From Spirochaetia bacterium (GTDB lineage: Bacteria; Spirochaetota; Leptospiria; Leptospirales; Leptonemataceae): a stretch of DNA of 57,100 nucleotides. Positions 18,159 through 26,895 of the stretch are shown one piece after another. Positions within the stretch are counted from its first letter, which is position 1, and each line of letters starts with the position of its first letter. The translations under genes were made by a program, and so were the position numbers. The DNA is taken from the NCBI GenBank assembly GCA_009885105.1, contig VFLI01000079.1:1-57100 (forward strand), in the 5' to 3' direction. The notes under the pieces were generated by a model, which was not told where the DNA came from, did not search any database, and worked only from the letters and a program-made list of their open reading frames with translations.

Positions 18159-18326
18159 CTAACCGAGATCGGGATCAATTGCGATCCGGCCCGTCGCGTC
18201 GATGAGCCCCCATTTTCGATCTTTCTGAACGGGAAATAGTATTTCAGCCTGAAGCGTTGAAAAACCTGCGAGTAAAAAAAATAAAAGAGTGAAGGCCAAC
18301 GTCCTTATAATTTTTTTGAATGTCAT
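18159..18326 (-). pseudogene. Truncated WG-repeat protein with signal peptide
   Basis: A 55-codon frame starts at ATG 18326 behind GAGGAAG. It has a clear signal peptide (MTFKKIIRTLAFTLLF..., ending near LQA) and then one WG (KWG) repeat: PVQKDRKWGLIDATGRIAI, followed by DPDLG and TAG. WG proteins normally carry many such repeats, so this is the first unit of a gene whose remainder is gone; no further units are found downstream. The Shine-Dalgarno lies in a CTCTGCGGTCTCTGCGT sequence like those in the dispersed repeats of this window. The flank 17995-18158 holds nothing recognisable. Confidence 0.6.
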
Positions 18327-18416
18327 ATCTTCCTCTGCGGTCTCTGCGTCCCATCCTATTCCTTACAGAACCCGTGCCCGATTGCGAACTATTTCCCGGC
18401 GCTCCCCATGACCTGC

Positions 18417-18457
18417 CAGAGTCTCCCGGACATCCCGCCAGCATCCGGCAATATCAC
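18417..18457 (+). repeat. 41-bp direct repeat, copy 2
   Basis: Second copy of the element at 17106-17146 (two mismatches), about 1.3 kb away in the same orientation. Confidence 0.75.
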
Positions 18458-18495
18458 TTATGATCCGGATTCGCTTCATCTGACGGCAAACCTCT

Positions 18496-19515
18496 CTAAA
18501 ATTTAAATGCTTTCTCAATCCCCACAAAAGAATTGCCGATTGTTTCTTTCTTTGTCTCCGACCAGATAAAGGTATCCGACAGAACCTCCATAACCGGAGA
18601 AAAAAGAGCAGCGCTGCCTGTGGCAACGATGAGCGAGTACGGCAGATAATGCGGATACCGCACAAGACCTGTCATCCTGCGATAACCAAACGAAAGAACC
18701 AGATCCCCGGCAAGATGATAGTTGATGCCGATCGTTCTGGTTTCTTTCCGCATCTGGTAACCGGAGCTGGTCATCTGTATATCAATCTGAATTCCTCCGC
18801 CGGAAGCGGGAGATACTTGAAATTCTTTAAAATTCATCGTGCCGCGGACTGAGTCTGCCCTGTCATAGCGGGCAAATACCGACCAGGCGTCCGCGACAGG
18901 CATATTGATTTCCGCGCCGGCATAGGCGCCCGATCCCTTCTGATCCCAGTGGTTGTCCATCGGACTCACAGTAGCTCCGCCCGTTCCCAGCACGAATGAT
19001 CTGCTGCGAAAATCAAGAACGTCCCGGGTCATACCGGCTCTAAGATACATAGCAGAAATTGGATTGTTTCTAAAAAAACCGACAAAACCGTAGGCCAGTC
19101 CCCCGGACATGGTACTGCGTGTAAAATCATTCAGATAATTCAGATGGATGCGCGACGGAACAGGCATGGTTGAAAAAGCGGGATACACAGGCGTCGCAGA
19201 AATGCTGTAGTATTCGCCTTCGATTCTCAGCTGAGTCAAAAAACCCGGCTGATAGAATATTTTTACCGGGATCGCATACTGATCCTCATTCAAAAAAGGC
19301 AGATCGTATTTGTCACCGGCAATGACCGTATCGGTTCCACGAAGAATATCGTCCAAAAAAAATCGATGCTGCAGGTCCGATTGGTAAAATTTTTGTCCCG
19401 ATGTCGGGCTCCAGAAGTCGGCGCGAATGCCGAAAATATCCGCACGAATCGGATTCAGGGAAAAAACTAAGTTCAATATAATAGTTAAATAAATTAAATA
19501 TTGATTTCTTTTCAT
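18496..19515 (-). CDS. Outer-membrane beta-barrel protein, function unknown
   Basis: 339 aa from ATG 19515, chosen because GAGGA lies 10 bases upstream and a signal peptide follows (MKRNQYLIYLTI..., ending near IRA). The mature chain is rich in alternating polar/aromatic strands (RIEGEYYSISA, SGGLAYGFVGFF, VFARYDRADSV, LVLSFGYRRM) and ends in phenylalanine (EKAFKF), the usual outer-membrane insertion signal. It is probably a barrel of 12-16 strands. No named family is recognised. Its upstream neighbour on the same strand is a small membrane protein 62 bases away. Confidence 0.75.
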   Translation of the reverse strand: MKRNQYLIYLTIILNLVFSLNPIRADIFGIRADFWSPTSGQKFYQSDLQHRFFLDDILRGTDTVIAGDKYDLPFLNEDQYAIPVKIFYQPGFLTQLRIEGEYYSISATPVYPAFSTMPVPSRIHLNYLNDFTRSTMSGGLAYGFVGFFRNNPISAMYLRAGMTRDVLDFRSRSFVLGTGGATVSPMDNHWDQKGSGAYAGAEINMPVADAWSVFARYDRADSVRGTMNFKEFQVSPASGGGIQIDIQMTSSGYQMRKETRTIGINYHLAGDLVLSFGYRRMTGLVRYPHYLPYSLIVATGSAALFSPVMEVLSDTFIWSETKKETIGNSFVGIEKAFKF

Positions 19516-19577
19516 ATTATGAGTCCTCAGCCTCGTCAACCCGCCTGGAAGTCGCGACGAAAGCTTCAATTCTTAAA

Positions 19578-20075
19578 TCAAACCGGGCGCGTCCGCGTAT
19601 CCTCTACTCTGCCGGGCAGAAGTTTGTTCAGCACTTCCTTGATTTTATCCGGATTGCCGGTTGAGAAGCCTCGTTTTTTTCCATTGCGCAGATCGATTTC
19701 CACACCGCCGCCCATGGCCGCGATCCAGTTCCACCGCCAGCCCCAGAGGAGACGAATCCCCCAGCCGCCCGAATTTTTCCAGCCGAACGTCACGATGCGG
19801 ATTTTTTCAACTTCACTGACCGGAACTGTACCGCGCATGGGTCCGAAACCAAAAGAGATTCTGGTCGGATCAATTGCTATGTCCAGTGTGCGCATCAATA
19901 AGAAGAGAACAAAAATGAGACTTGCGCCCACAGAAACGATAATGAATGCCGGATTTCGCCCCTTCGATTCCGGTATCAGCAGGAAAACCGCAGCCAGCGC
20001 CGCGGCTTCCATGACACATCCAATCAAAAGACCCCAGAAGATAACCGGGCTTTTTTGCGATTCCTGATACAGCAT
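19578..20075 (-). CDS. Small membrane protein with bacterial PH-like domain
   Basis: About 165 aa from ATG 20075. Two membrane segments (IFWGLLIGCVMEAAALAAVF and AFIIVSVGASLIFVLFLL) are followed by a PH-like, DUF3093-type part: ISFGFGPMRGTVPVSEVEKI, then a Trp-rich segment ending GVEIDLRNGKK. The function of such proteins is unknown. The frame is open up to 20261, but the upstream part has no hydrophobic or family features and would overlap the divergent gene at 20191. No Shine-Dalgarno is visible. Confidence 0.65.
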   Translation of the reverse strand: MLYQESQKSPVIFWGLLIGCVMEAAALAAVFLLIPESKGRNPAFIIVSVGASLIFVLFLLMRTLDIAIDPTRISFGFGPMRGTVPVSEVEKIRIVTFGWKNSGGWGIRLLWGWRWNWIAAMGGGVEIDLRNGKKRGFSTGNPDKIKEVLNKLLPGRVEDTRTRPV

Positions 20076-20190
20076 ATTTATAATAAATATCGATGCATTG
20101 GAGTTGTCAATCAATACCCGGGACGAACAGATTCCCATCACCACAGAATCCTCATTGACAGAAGCCCCGGAACGAAATATATTAGAAATT

Positions 20191-20616
20191 ATGAAGTATT
20201 TTTCTGTCATACTCATTATTCTCACAACAGCGGCGCTGTTTGCCGGTACACAGAATGTCAACCAGGAAGGCCTTCAGATCACTGTAACAGAAAGAAAACT
20301 GCAGGTGGAAGGACTTGTCGACTTTGCCATTGAAGTAAAAAACACGACCACAGAGCCCCGCACTCTGACGGGTAAAATTGCCATAATCAAGCCGGCAAGA
20401 CCGGCTCCGGTGCAGCCGGCTTTAAAACCCGGTCAAAAACCGACAGACACATCCGCGCAGCTGGCTGCTGAAGAGTCGGACCCGGATTCCTGCGCAGTGT
20501 TTCTGGAAATACCGGCCGGCCAGACAGTCCAGCAGGTGTTTCCTTGCATCGGGCGGGGGTATACGGGATGGCAGTTTTCAGTGACCAAGATTTACAATAT
20601 TATCGTTGAGAATTAA
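20191..20616 (+). CDS. Exported protein of unknown function
   Basis: 141 aa from ATG 20191. A signal peptide (MKYFSVILIILTTAALFAG) precedes a beta-rich domain that looks like an immunoglobulin-like or DUF-type fold (LQITVTERKLQVEGLVDFAI). A Pro/Ala-rich linker follows, then a short region with two cysteines (DSCAVF and FPCIGRG) that may form a disulfide. No family is recognised. It is divergent from the PH-like membrane protein and 50 bases upstream of the NHL lipoprotein, with which it may be co-expressed. Confidence 0.65.
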   Translation: MKYFSVILIILTTAALFAGTQNVNQEGLQITVTERKLQVEGLVDFAIEVKNTTTEPRTLTGKIAIIKPARPAPVQPALKPGQKPTDTSAQLAAEESDPDSCAVFLEIPAGQTVQQVFPCIGRGYTGWQFSVTKIYNIIVEN

Positions 20617-20641
20617 CTTTTACCCTTTCCATTCGTCGAAT

Positions 20642-20667
20642 ATAGTAAGAGCAGGTGTTCTTACTAT
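20642..20667 (+). promoter_or_regulatory. Perfect 9-bp inverted repeat enclosing the start region of the NHL lipoprotein gene
   Basis: ATAGTAAGA (20642-20650), an 8-base loop GCAGGTGT, and TCTTACTAT (20659-20667). The right arm includes the first two bases of the ATG at 20666, and the only Shine-Dalgarno-like bases (AGG) are in the loop. As RNA it would bury the start codon; as DNA it could be an operator. Confidence 0.5.
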
Positions 20668-21862
20668 GAAGTCAATCCCGGCAATTTTCATCGTTCTGTT
20701 TATGGTAATGAACTGTCAGCCGGCATCCGGTCCGTCCTGCAATATCGTGGACTGGACATGCAATCCTCCGGTCATGTCGATTCTGTATCCCATCTGCGTG
20801 AAATCTTTCCAGGGAGGCAGTGTGCAGAAGCAGAATCTGCTGACCGGAAATTACTGCCTGCCCAGGATTTCCGGCAATACTTCCACACCTTTTGGAATTC
20901 CAACCACCTCCGGCTCCCTGGATCAGTACGGCAATTCGGCGACTTTCAATCAACCGGCCGGCATCACGACGGACGGTTTCAGTCTTTACACGGCCGAATT
21001 CGGCAACAGTATCATACGGAAAATATCACTGACAACAGGATATGTCGAAACATTCGCGGGACTTGCGCTTACCACGGGTTCGACGGACGGAGTGGGAAGC
21101 GCAGCCCGGTTCACAAACTCTCAGGGAATCACCACAGACGGCGTGTCTCTGTACATTGCGGACAACGGCAATCACATGATCCGGATGATCGACCTGTACG
21201 GGGCGAATGTTGTTAAAATCGGCGGAACGGGAGCGGCAAGCGTTCTGGACGGGAATCTCGGCACTTCTCAATTTTCAAATCCCTACGGCATCACATACCT
21301 GGGCGGTTTTTTATACGTCACCGATAACACAGGTCATACTCTGCGCAGAATCGATATTTCTTTGATCGCAAATTACACCGTCACAACGATGGCCGGTCTT
21401 GCCGCATCCCCCGGCTCCGCCGATGGAAACGGTTCTGCAGCCAGGTTCTCTGCGCCGAGAGGTCTGACCGCGGACGGGACATTTGTCTATATCGCCGATT
21501 ATACCAATCATACAATCCGCCGACTCAATCCGGTGACACTGGATGTCATCACACTTGCCGGTCTGGCAGGATCGGCGGGCACTGCAGACGGCATCGGCAC
21601 GGCTGCCAGGTTCAACAATCCGGACCATCTCGCCTGTGACGGAACAAATCTGTACGTCTCGGAAGAAACAAGCGATACGATTCGAAAAATAAATTTGTCA
21701 ACGCGCGTGGTCACCACTATGCTGGGAACTGCCGGTCTCACAGGTACGACCGACGGCTACGGAAGCGCGGTGCGATTCACCGACCCCAGCGGCCTGACAT
21801 ACGATGGAAATTCCCTTTACATAAGCGATAAAACCAATCATACGATCCGAATGGTGCGCTGA
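20666..21862 (+). CDS. NHL-repeat lipoprotein
   Basis: 398 aa. A lipoprotein signal ends at VMNC (about Cys17). The body is an NHL beta-propeller of five or six blades with the recurrent pattern GSADGNGSAARFSAPRGLT, DGTFVYIADYTNHTIRR, TLAG. These domains are usually binding platforms. ATG 20666 is used since it gives the signal peptide; the frame continues upstream without support. The inverted repeat at 20642-20667 overlaps the start. Such NHL lipoproteins are frequent in leptospires, which fits the suggested host. Confidence 0.85.
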   Translation: MKSIPAIFIVLFMVMNCQPASGPSCNIVDWTCNPPVMSILYPICVKSFQGGSVQKQNLLTGNYCLPRISGNTSTPFGIPTTSGSLDQYGNSATFNQPAGITTDGFSLYTAEFGNSIIRKISLTTGYVETFAGLALTTGSTDGVGSAARFTNSQGITTDGVSLYIADNGNHMIRMIDLYGANVVKIGGTGAASVLDGNLGTSQFSNPYGITYLGGFLYVTDNTGHTLRRIDISLIANYTVTTMAGLAASPGSADGNGSAARFSAPRGLTADGTFVYIADYTNHTIRRLNPVTLDVITLAGLAGSAGTADGIGTAARFNNPDHLACDGTNLYVSEETSDTIRKINLSTRVVTTMLGTAGLTGTTDGYGSAVRFTDPSGLTYDGNSLYISDKTNHTIRMVR

Positions 21863-21923
21863 TATCCCGTCCTCATTAAATAATTCTTGCCAGTGCACTG
21901 AATTTCTCGGAAATGTTCCTTAG

Positions 21924-22490
21924 ATGGAACGTCTCTTTTTCAAAGAATCACTTCCGGATATTTACAAAAAATATAGAGGAAAAATCCACGACGGCGATAT
22001 ACTTCTGTACTCCGGCCGGAAGATTTTTTCGCGCCTCATACGCCGAATTACCGGTTCTTATTACTCTCACGCCGGAATCGCCGTATGGTGGCACAAACGA
22101 TTGATGGTTATGGAAACTCTTTCCAGCGGTCTTTCAATTCGAACTATGAGCCGCAGCGTCGGACGCTACAACGGACATGTGGATCTTTTTGTGAGCGCAA
22201 AAAAAATCAATGAAAAACGACGCCTGCGAATGGTGCTGCTCGCGCAGGAAGAACTAGGGAAAAAATATTCATATCTGGGAATGATAGAAACCGGAATCAG
22301 AAAAATCCTGAAACTGCCCGGCCGCGACAATCCTCTGGTCCGATCGGAAAAACTGATCTGCTCGCAGTTTGTCGCAATGCTCTACAACAGCATCGGAATC
22401 GATCTAAAAAAGAACGAGGACGATCGATTCACAATTCCGGACGATATCGCCCATTCGCCGGTGATGCGAAAGAAGTACCGGCTAAAGTGA
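21924..22490 (+). CDS. YiiX/YebB-type permuted NlpC/P60 hydrolase
   Basis: 188 aa, cytoplasmic-looking with no signal peptide. The family start GDILLYSG is followed by the catalytic histidine H49 in SYYSHAGIAV. The nucleophile is C147 in LICSQFVAMLY, an arrangement typical of circularly permuted papain-fold hydrolases (DUF830/YiiX). Substrates proposed for the family are lipids, peptides or amide links; none can be chosen here. It stands alone between the NHL lipoprotein and the convergent metallopeptidase. Confidence 0.8.
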   Translation: MERLFFKESLPDIYKKYRGKIHDGDILLYSGRKIFSRLIRRITGSYYSHAGIAVWWHKRLMVMETLSSGLSIRTMSRSVGRYNGHVDLFVSAKKINEKRRLRMVLLAQEELGKKYSYLGMIETGIRKILKLPGRDNPLVRSEKLICSQFVAMLYNSIGIDLKKNEDDRFTIPDDIAHSPVMRKKYRLK

Positions 22491-22574
22491 AGAGAAGATT
22501 TTTCACACAGAGGTCGCAAAGATGCAGAGCCACCAATTTCATGGACACCGGGAACAAAAGCAGCAATCCGCTGA

Positions 22575-25172
22575 CTACTTCAGAAGATCATTCCTGAATT
22601 CCATCGGCCCGTCCCCCAGCGAACGGGTTCTCACAGAGAGAGACCGGGCATCCTGAACAACAGACCATTTCATATTGTCTTCGCCGTGACAGGCGTACTG
22701 AATGAGGCCCGCCCCGTCGTCCATGCTCCCGTGCGTTGTGTCCAGACACTTACCGCTTATTTCGGAAACGATGTTCCGGTATTCTCCTTCAACCGTGCGA
22801 AGGCGCCACCACTGGCTCTTTGATTCCGAACAGGGCATCTGGATCACCGGCGCCATGTCTTCCGTGCTGCTGTCCTTGACTTCCAGGCACAGGTCGCTGT
22901 TCACCGATACAAACCTCACCCTGCCGGAGCGCTCTTCCATACGCCAGAGCTGGTTGTCGCCGCCGTGGCAGTTCCACTGCAGAACGATGGCTCCCGGTTT
23001 CTCGCTGGCCGCGTACACATCCGCGCATTTGCCGCTTTTCTTTGATACCAGACTCACGCCGATGCTTTCGTCGGGCTGGAAAGTTCCATGCAGTCCCGGG
23101 GGAAACCAGGCGCCCACAGGCATACGAGTGGCTCCCTGAATTGCAGTCGGAGCAACCGGACCGGCTTCCAGGCCGTCGCTTCCCGATGGAGTTCCTGTTG
23201 TCACAAAAATCTTCAGATTCGACACTTCGAACATATCCATTGGAATCGAGATTTCGATGACAGCCCCCGATCCGACAATACCTACGGCCGATTGAATTCG
23301 ACCGCTGTCAAGAACTTTCCAACCTTCCGGCTTCCAGACCCCGCCGTAGGTGAAGTTCCCGCGTGTGTCCCAGAATCCGATAAACGCCTGATGGTAAAAG
23401 ACATTCGACCGATAATCGATGTCCTTGCCGTTTCTGGAAAAATCCAGACTCACATAACTGTCTTTAATATCTCCCGGAGTTCGCAGGAAAGGCCGATGCG
23501 TATCAATCCGAATATGCAGCCAGCCGTTCGCCTGATCGACAACCGAGCGGACTGATTTGATATCGCCGTCTGTTTTGCCGTCATCGGGATCAGAAACCTC
23601 CACACCCTGTCCGGACCAATCGCCGGTCAATCCGTCGGTAAGGATAATATTCCGCGGTTCCGAACGGTTTGCAGGATTGAATCCGGCCCGGATTTCTGCC
23701 GCGTCTCCGTAGCCGTCCCCGTCGGTATCAAGACGACGAGCGTCCGTGCCGAATAATGCTTCATCGAGATCGGAAAATCCATCTGAATCGGAATCTCTTG
23801 ACGCTCCGGCCGCGTCATATTTCCCCTGGCCAGGAAAAACCCAGCCGGCGAAAATATCTTTCATTTCCGTGCCGGAAATTCTCTCAACGATACGCATCAA
23901 CCCGCGGGATCGCACATTTCTTTTCGCATAGAGCTCCCTGTGAAAGCTTTTGAATCCATCCCTGCCGAGTAGCCGGTAAAGCACCTGTATGAAGAGCGCC
24001 CCTTTTTCATAGTTGAAATCGGAGGCATTAAAAACCGCATCGTCCGAAAGCGGAAAATAGAGACCCTCATTTCCTTCGCGGGCCAGACGGATCGGCGACT
24101 CTCCGTACCATCGTGCCTGCAGAATCTGGTGCGGCTGTCTTTCTCGGTGGTAGAGATTGCAGGCAAAGTTTGCCGAGCCCTCAACGCTCCAGCGATTGCC
24201 AAAAAGGTGCTGCCAGTTGTGCGCCAGCTCATGGCAGTTCATAAAATCGGGCTTGTCCTTGCTTCCCTGCCAGATGCTCCAGCCCCAGGCATTGTAACCC
24301 TTATAACCCTGATGCCAGGAACCGCGCGCCTGCACCATCCCCAGACGTGTGTGAATCGCCGGTGTGCGTCCATAGAGCTCGGACAGCCATTTGAGATAGG
24401 GAACGGAAATCTCCGCCTGTTTGGCGCCCCAGATTTCATAGCCTGTTTCATAAATAACCGAGAAACGGTATTGGGTCTGCGCCATCATAAACGGCACGAC
24501 AACAGAGCGAAACGGAACCGGTGAGGGATCGCCTTGAATGGATAGATCATCAAAGTCGACAACCCGGGCGACATCATCGCTGTTGACACCCAGGGCAAAT
24601 CCGCCGTATTCAGATTCCGCCGGGTCGGCATGATCGGTGTCGCTTTTAGAAGGAAGCGCCACTGTCTTTATGGGAGTTCCATTGACCAGGGCCGTAATCT
24701 TTCCATCTTTTTTCTCAAGAGCCAGGTCAAACCACTTTCCTTTTTCGAACTGATACGGGAATTCTTCATATGAATTGCAGTCTCCGTTTCGCACACAGGG
24801 TTGAAAGCCCACTTGATTTCTGTGGAAGGAAAAATAGACGCGAATATGGGGCGATGTTGTGCGATACAGATAATCCGCAAAGACAACGACTGTTGCCTTG
24901 TCTCCCGAGGTCCACCTGGCCTTCGTGCGAAAGGTCGCTCTGCGTCCCCAGCCGGGCAGTATGTTCAGCTGCGGTTGTTCGAGCGGCATGGCCCGGCCCT
25001 GAAGCAGGCCTCCCTGCACGCGAAAGCCAGGGAAGCTCTCGACATAAACTCCGGTGTTTGCCAGGCTGTTCTGCGAGAAATTGTCAGAGAAAGCCTGGGC
25101 GGCGACGTTCTCGAAGGCTGAGAATAAAATAATTACAATAAAGTAAAGAAAGTTGACACTAAAGTTTTTCAT
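22575..25172 (-). CDS. Secreted multidomain zinc metallopeptidase (LamG-like, HExxH, TSP3, CBM9-like, ricin lectin)
   Basis: 865 aa with signal peptide (to about AAQA, 26) and a strong Shine-Dalgarno (GGAGGA). Domains in order: a LamG-like jelly roll (30-215); a gluzincin peptidase with zinc motif HELAH at 314-318 and likely third ligand E331; calcium-binding TSP3 repeats (459-500: DSDSDGFSDLDE, DTDGDGYGDAAE); a CBM9-like domain (510-700, DGLTGDW); and a C-terminal ricin-type beta-trefoil (about 725-850) with three QxW-like motifs. It should cut proteins at the cell surface or outside while binding glycans. An odd Cys precedes the HExxH. The MITE-like element at 25219 is 46 bases upstream. 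Confidence 0.82.
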   Translation of the reverse strand: MKNFSVNFLYFIVIILFSAFENVAAQAFSDNFSQNSLANTGVYVESFPGFRVQGGLLQGRAMPLEQPQLNILPGWGRRATFRTKARWTSGDKATVVVFADYLYRTTSPHIRVYFSFHRNQVGFQPCVRNGDCNSYEEFPYQFEKGKWFDLALEKKDGKITALVNGTPIKTVALPSKSDTDHADPAESEYGGFALGVNSDDVARVVDFDDLSIQGDPSPVPFRSVVVPFMMAQTQYRFSVIYETGYEIWGAKQAEISVPYLKWLSELYGRTPAIHTRLGMVQARGSWHQGYKGYNAWGWSIWQGSKDKPDFMNCHELAHNWQHLFGNRWSVEGSANFACNLYHRERQPHQILQARWYGESPIRLAREGNEGLYFPLSDDAVFNASDFNYEKGALFIQVLYRLLGRDGFKSFHRELYAKRNVRSRGLMRIVERISGTEMKDIFAGWVFPGQGKYDAAGASRDSDSDGFSDLDEALFGTDARRLDTDGDGYGDAAEIRAGFNPANRSEPRNIILTDGLTGDWSGQGVEVSDPDDGKTDGDIKSVRSVVDQANGWLHIRIDTHRPFLRTPGDIKDSYVSLDFSRNGKDIDYRSNVFYHQAFIGFWDTRGNFTYGGVWKPEGWKVLDSGRIQSAVGIVGSGAVIEISIPMDMFEVSNLKIFVTTGTPSGSDGLEAGPVAPTAIQGATRMPVGAWFPPGLHGTFQPDESIGVSLVSKKSGKCADVYAASEKPGAIVLQWNCHGGDNQLWRMEERSGRVRFVSVNSDLCLEVKDSSTEDMAPVIQMPCSESKSQWWRLRTVEGEYRNIVSEISGKCLDTTHGSMDDGAGLIQYACHGEDNMKWSVVQDARSLSVRTRSLGDGPMEFRNDLLK

Positions 25173-25218
25173 AATAGAATCCTCCTGACACGATTAATCA
25201 CCACAAGGAGGGAAAATT

Positions 25219-25325
25219 TAGCCACGAAATTTCACAAAAGATCACGAAAAGGGAATGCAATCATCCGGACGCCAACAACCTTTACGCCCCTCTTCTTTCG
25301 TGTTTTTTCGTGACTTTCGTGGCTA
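25219..25325. repeat. MITE-like element A (terminal inverted repeats TAGCCACGAAA)
   Basis: The left end TAGCCACGAAA (25219-25229) is mirrored by TTTCGTGGCTA ending at 25325 (10 of 11 in the outer part). The imperfect match extends over about 35 bases (left arm with TCAC...CACGAAAA; right arm with CGTG...CGTGA). The element is about 107 bp with no coding capacity. It lies upstream of the metallopeptidase gene and downstream of kdsD. Confidence 0.6.
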
Positions 25326-25383
25326 TTTTAATCTTCTCCGTGTGCTTTTGTCTCCGCGACAAATATCTTCATAAATTTACAAT

Positions 25384-26355
25384 CTACAATCCGGCCCTGA
25401 TCAAATCGTGAATCCTCAGAAGTCCGATCGGTTTTTTTTCGCCGTCGACGACGGGAAGCACGCTGATCTGCGAAGGTCTGTTCTCCATCATTTCAAGCGC
25501 ATCGATCGCTCTCGTTCCCCGGTTCACGCTGATCGGATTTTTTGTCATGATGCTTACGACGGCACATTCCAGAACATTGCCGAATTTTATGATGGCTCTT
25601 CTGATGTCGCCGTCCGTCACAAGGCCAGCCAGTTTTCCGGCCGTATCGACTATCATAACGCCGCCAAGATTCGCGCCCGTTTCGATCTCCAGCAGTTTTT
25701 TCATATCCACATTTTCCGGGGCAACTGGAATTCCGCGGTCGATCAGAAGAAAGTCTTCAACATTCAGCAGCAGTCGTTTACCCAGCTGCCCGGCCGGATG
25801 AAAAAGCGCAAAGTTTTCAGGCTTGAATCCCCGGATTTCCGAAACGGCCGATGCGATCGCATCGCCAACCACCAGCGCAACGGTGGTGGATGCCGTGGGC
25901 GCCAGATTCAGCGGGTCCGCTTCCTGGCTCACTTTCGCCTCAATAATTACGGCGGACATTTTACCCGCGCTCGAACCGCGGTTTCCCAGAATTGAAATGA
26001 CACTGACTCCCATTTTTTCTATCACATGAAGCATCTGTATTACCTCATCCGACTCGCCGCTTTTCGCAAGCAGCATAACCAGGTCCCCTTTCTGGAGCGC
26101 GCCCAGGTCTCCATGCAGCGATTCACCGGGATGAAGAAAAAAAGCAGGCGTTCCCGTGGACGAAAATGTGGCCGCCAGTTTCTGAGCTATCAGCCCGGAT
26201 TTTCCCATACCGGTGAGTATAAGCTTGCCGCGGCAGTTTACTATAAGATCGATAGCTTTTCTTATATTGTCCGGTTCGAATTTCAGCTCGTTCGCCGAAA
26301 GCTCGTCAATCTGTTTTCTGTAGCTGTCTCTGAATAGTTCGAATGCTTCCTTCAT
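25384..26355 (-). CDS. kdsD: Arabinose-5-phosphate isomerase (KpsF/GutQ/KdsD family)
   Basis: 323 aa. The SIS sugar-isomerase domain spans about 30-170 (LTGMGKSGLIAQKLAATFSS, then HPGESLHGDLG), and two CBS domains fill 205-320 (LVTDGDIRR, LPVVDG). It converts ribulose-5-phosphate to arabinose-5-phosphate, the first step to Kdo for lipopolysaccharide. The assignment within the family is by domain layout and by its place in an operon with neuB; a sugar-alcohol GutQ role is less likely. It is the last gene of the three-gene operon. Confidence 0.9.
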   Translation of the reverse strand: MKEAFELFRDSYRKQIDELSANELKFEPDNIRKAIDLIVNCRGKLILTGMGKSGLIAQKLAATFSSTGTPAFFLHPGESLHGDLGALQKGDLVMLLAKSGESDEVIQMLHVIEKMGVSVISILGNRGSSAGKMSAVIIEAKVSQEADPLNLAPTASTTVALVVGDAIASAVSEIRGFKPENFALFHPAGQLGKRLLLNVEDFLLIDRGIPVAPENVDMKKLLEIETGANLGGVMIVDTAGKLAGLVTDGDIRRAIIKFGNVLECAVVSIMTKNPISVNRGTRAIDALEMMENRPSQISVLPVVDGEKKPIGLLRIHDLIRAGL

Positions 26356-26373
26356 ATTGTGTAACTATCTGAT

Positions 26374-26895
26374 TTATTCAGCTCTCTCAATGTCAAGTAA
26401 ATCCATCTCAGTGGAAATTACCTGATTGAGGAGAGGTATTCGCACGCAGATGCGGCTCTTGTTTTTCACACGCACTACAAATCCTTCCAGACCCTTGAAG
26501 GGACCGAACCGAACAACAACGAGCTGACCGTCCGGAAAATTCTTAATTGGATCCGTTCTCAACTCCGCCGAATTTTCGGCCAGCCGCTTCATGTTTTCCA
26601 GATCGCTGTGGGGCAGAACGGCGGGCTGTCCCTCCTGTCGTATCACATCTTTCACTCCCTGGATTCGAAAAACCTCGGAACCCTGGCGCCTCCAGAAAAT
26701 TTTCACAAAAATATAGCCTGGGAAAAGCGGAAAATATACAACTTTTACACGGTCCGACCATTTTCGTTTTCTGGCAATCAGCGGCAGATAGTATTCAAAT
26801 CCCTGCTGCTCCAGGCGAAGCGCGATTTTTTTTTCACTCTGAGGCATGGTACAAAAAACATACCACTTCGATTCTTCAGCACTTTCAGAAGTCAC
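26374..26895 (-). CDS. NusG paralogue (specialised elongation factor)
   Basis: 173 aa. The NGN domain opens with WYVFCTMPQSEKKIAL and includes FPGYIFVKI; the KOW domain starts near 120 (DGQLVVVRFGPFKGLEG). NusG-type factors act on RNA polymerase. This copy lies inside a sugar-biosynthesis operon rather than beside secE/rplK, which is how RfaH/UpxY/LoaP-type paralogues are found; these help polymerase read through long polysaccharide operons. Its ATG overlaps the neuB stop by four bases, so it is translated with NeuB. A housekeeping NusG elsewhere in the genome is expected but cannot be seen. Confidence 0.85.
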   Translation of the reverse strand: MTSESAEESKWYVFCTMPQSEKKIALRLEQQGFEYYLPLIARKRKWSDRVKVVYFPLFPGYIFVKIFWRRQGSEVFRIQGVKDVIRQEGQPAVLPHSDLENMKRLAENSAELRTDPIKNFPDGQLVVVRFGPFKGLEGFVVRVKNKSRICVRIPLLNQVISTEMDLLDIERAE

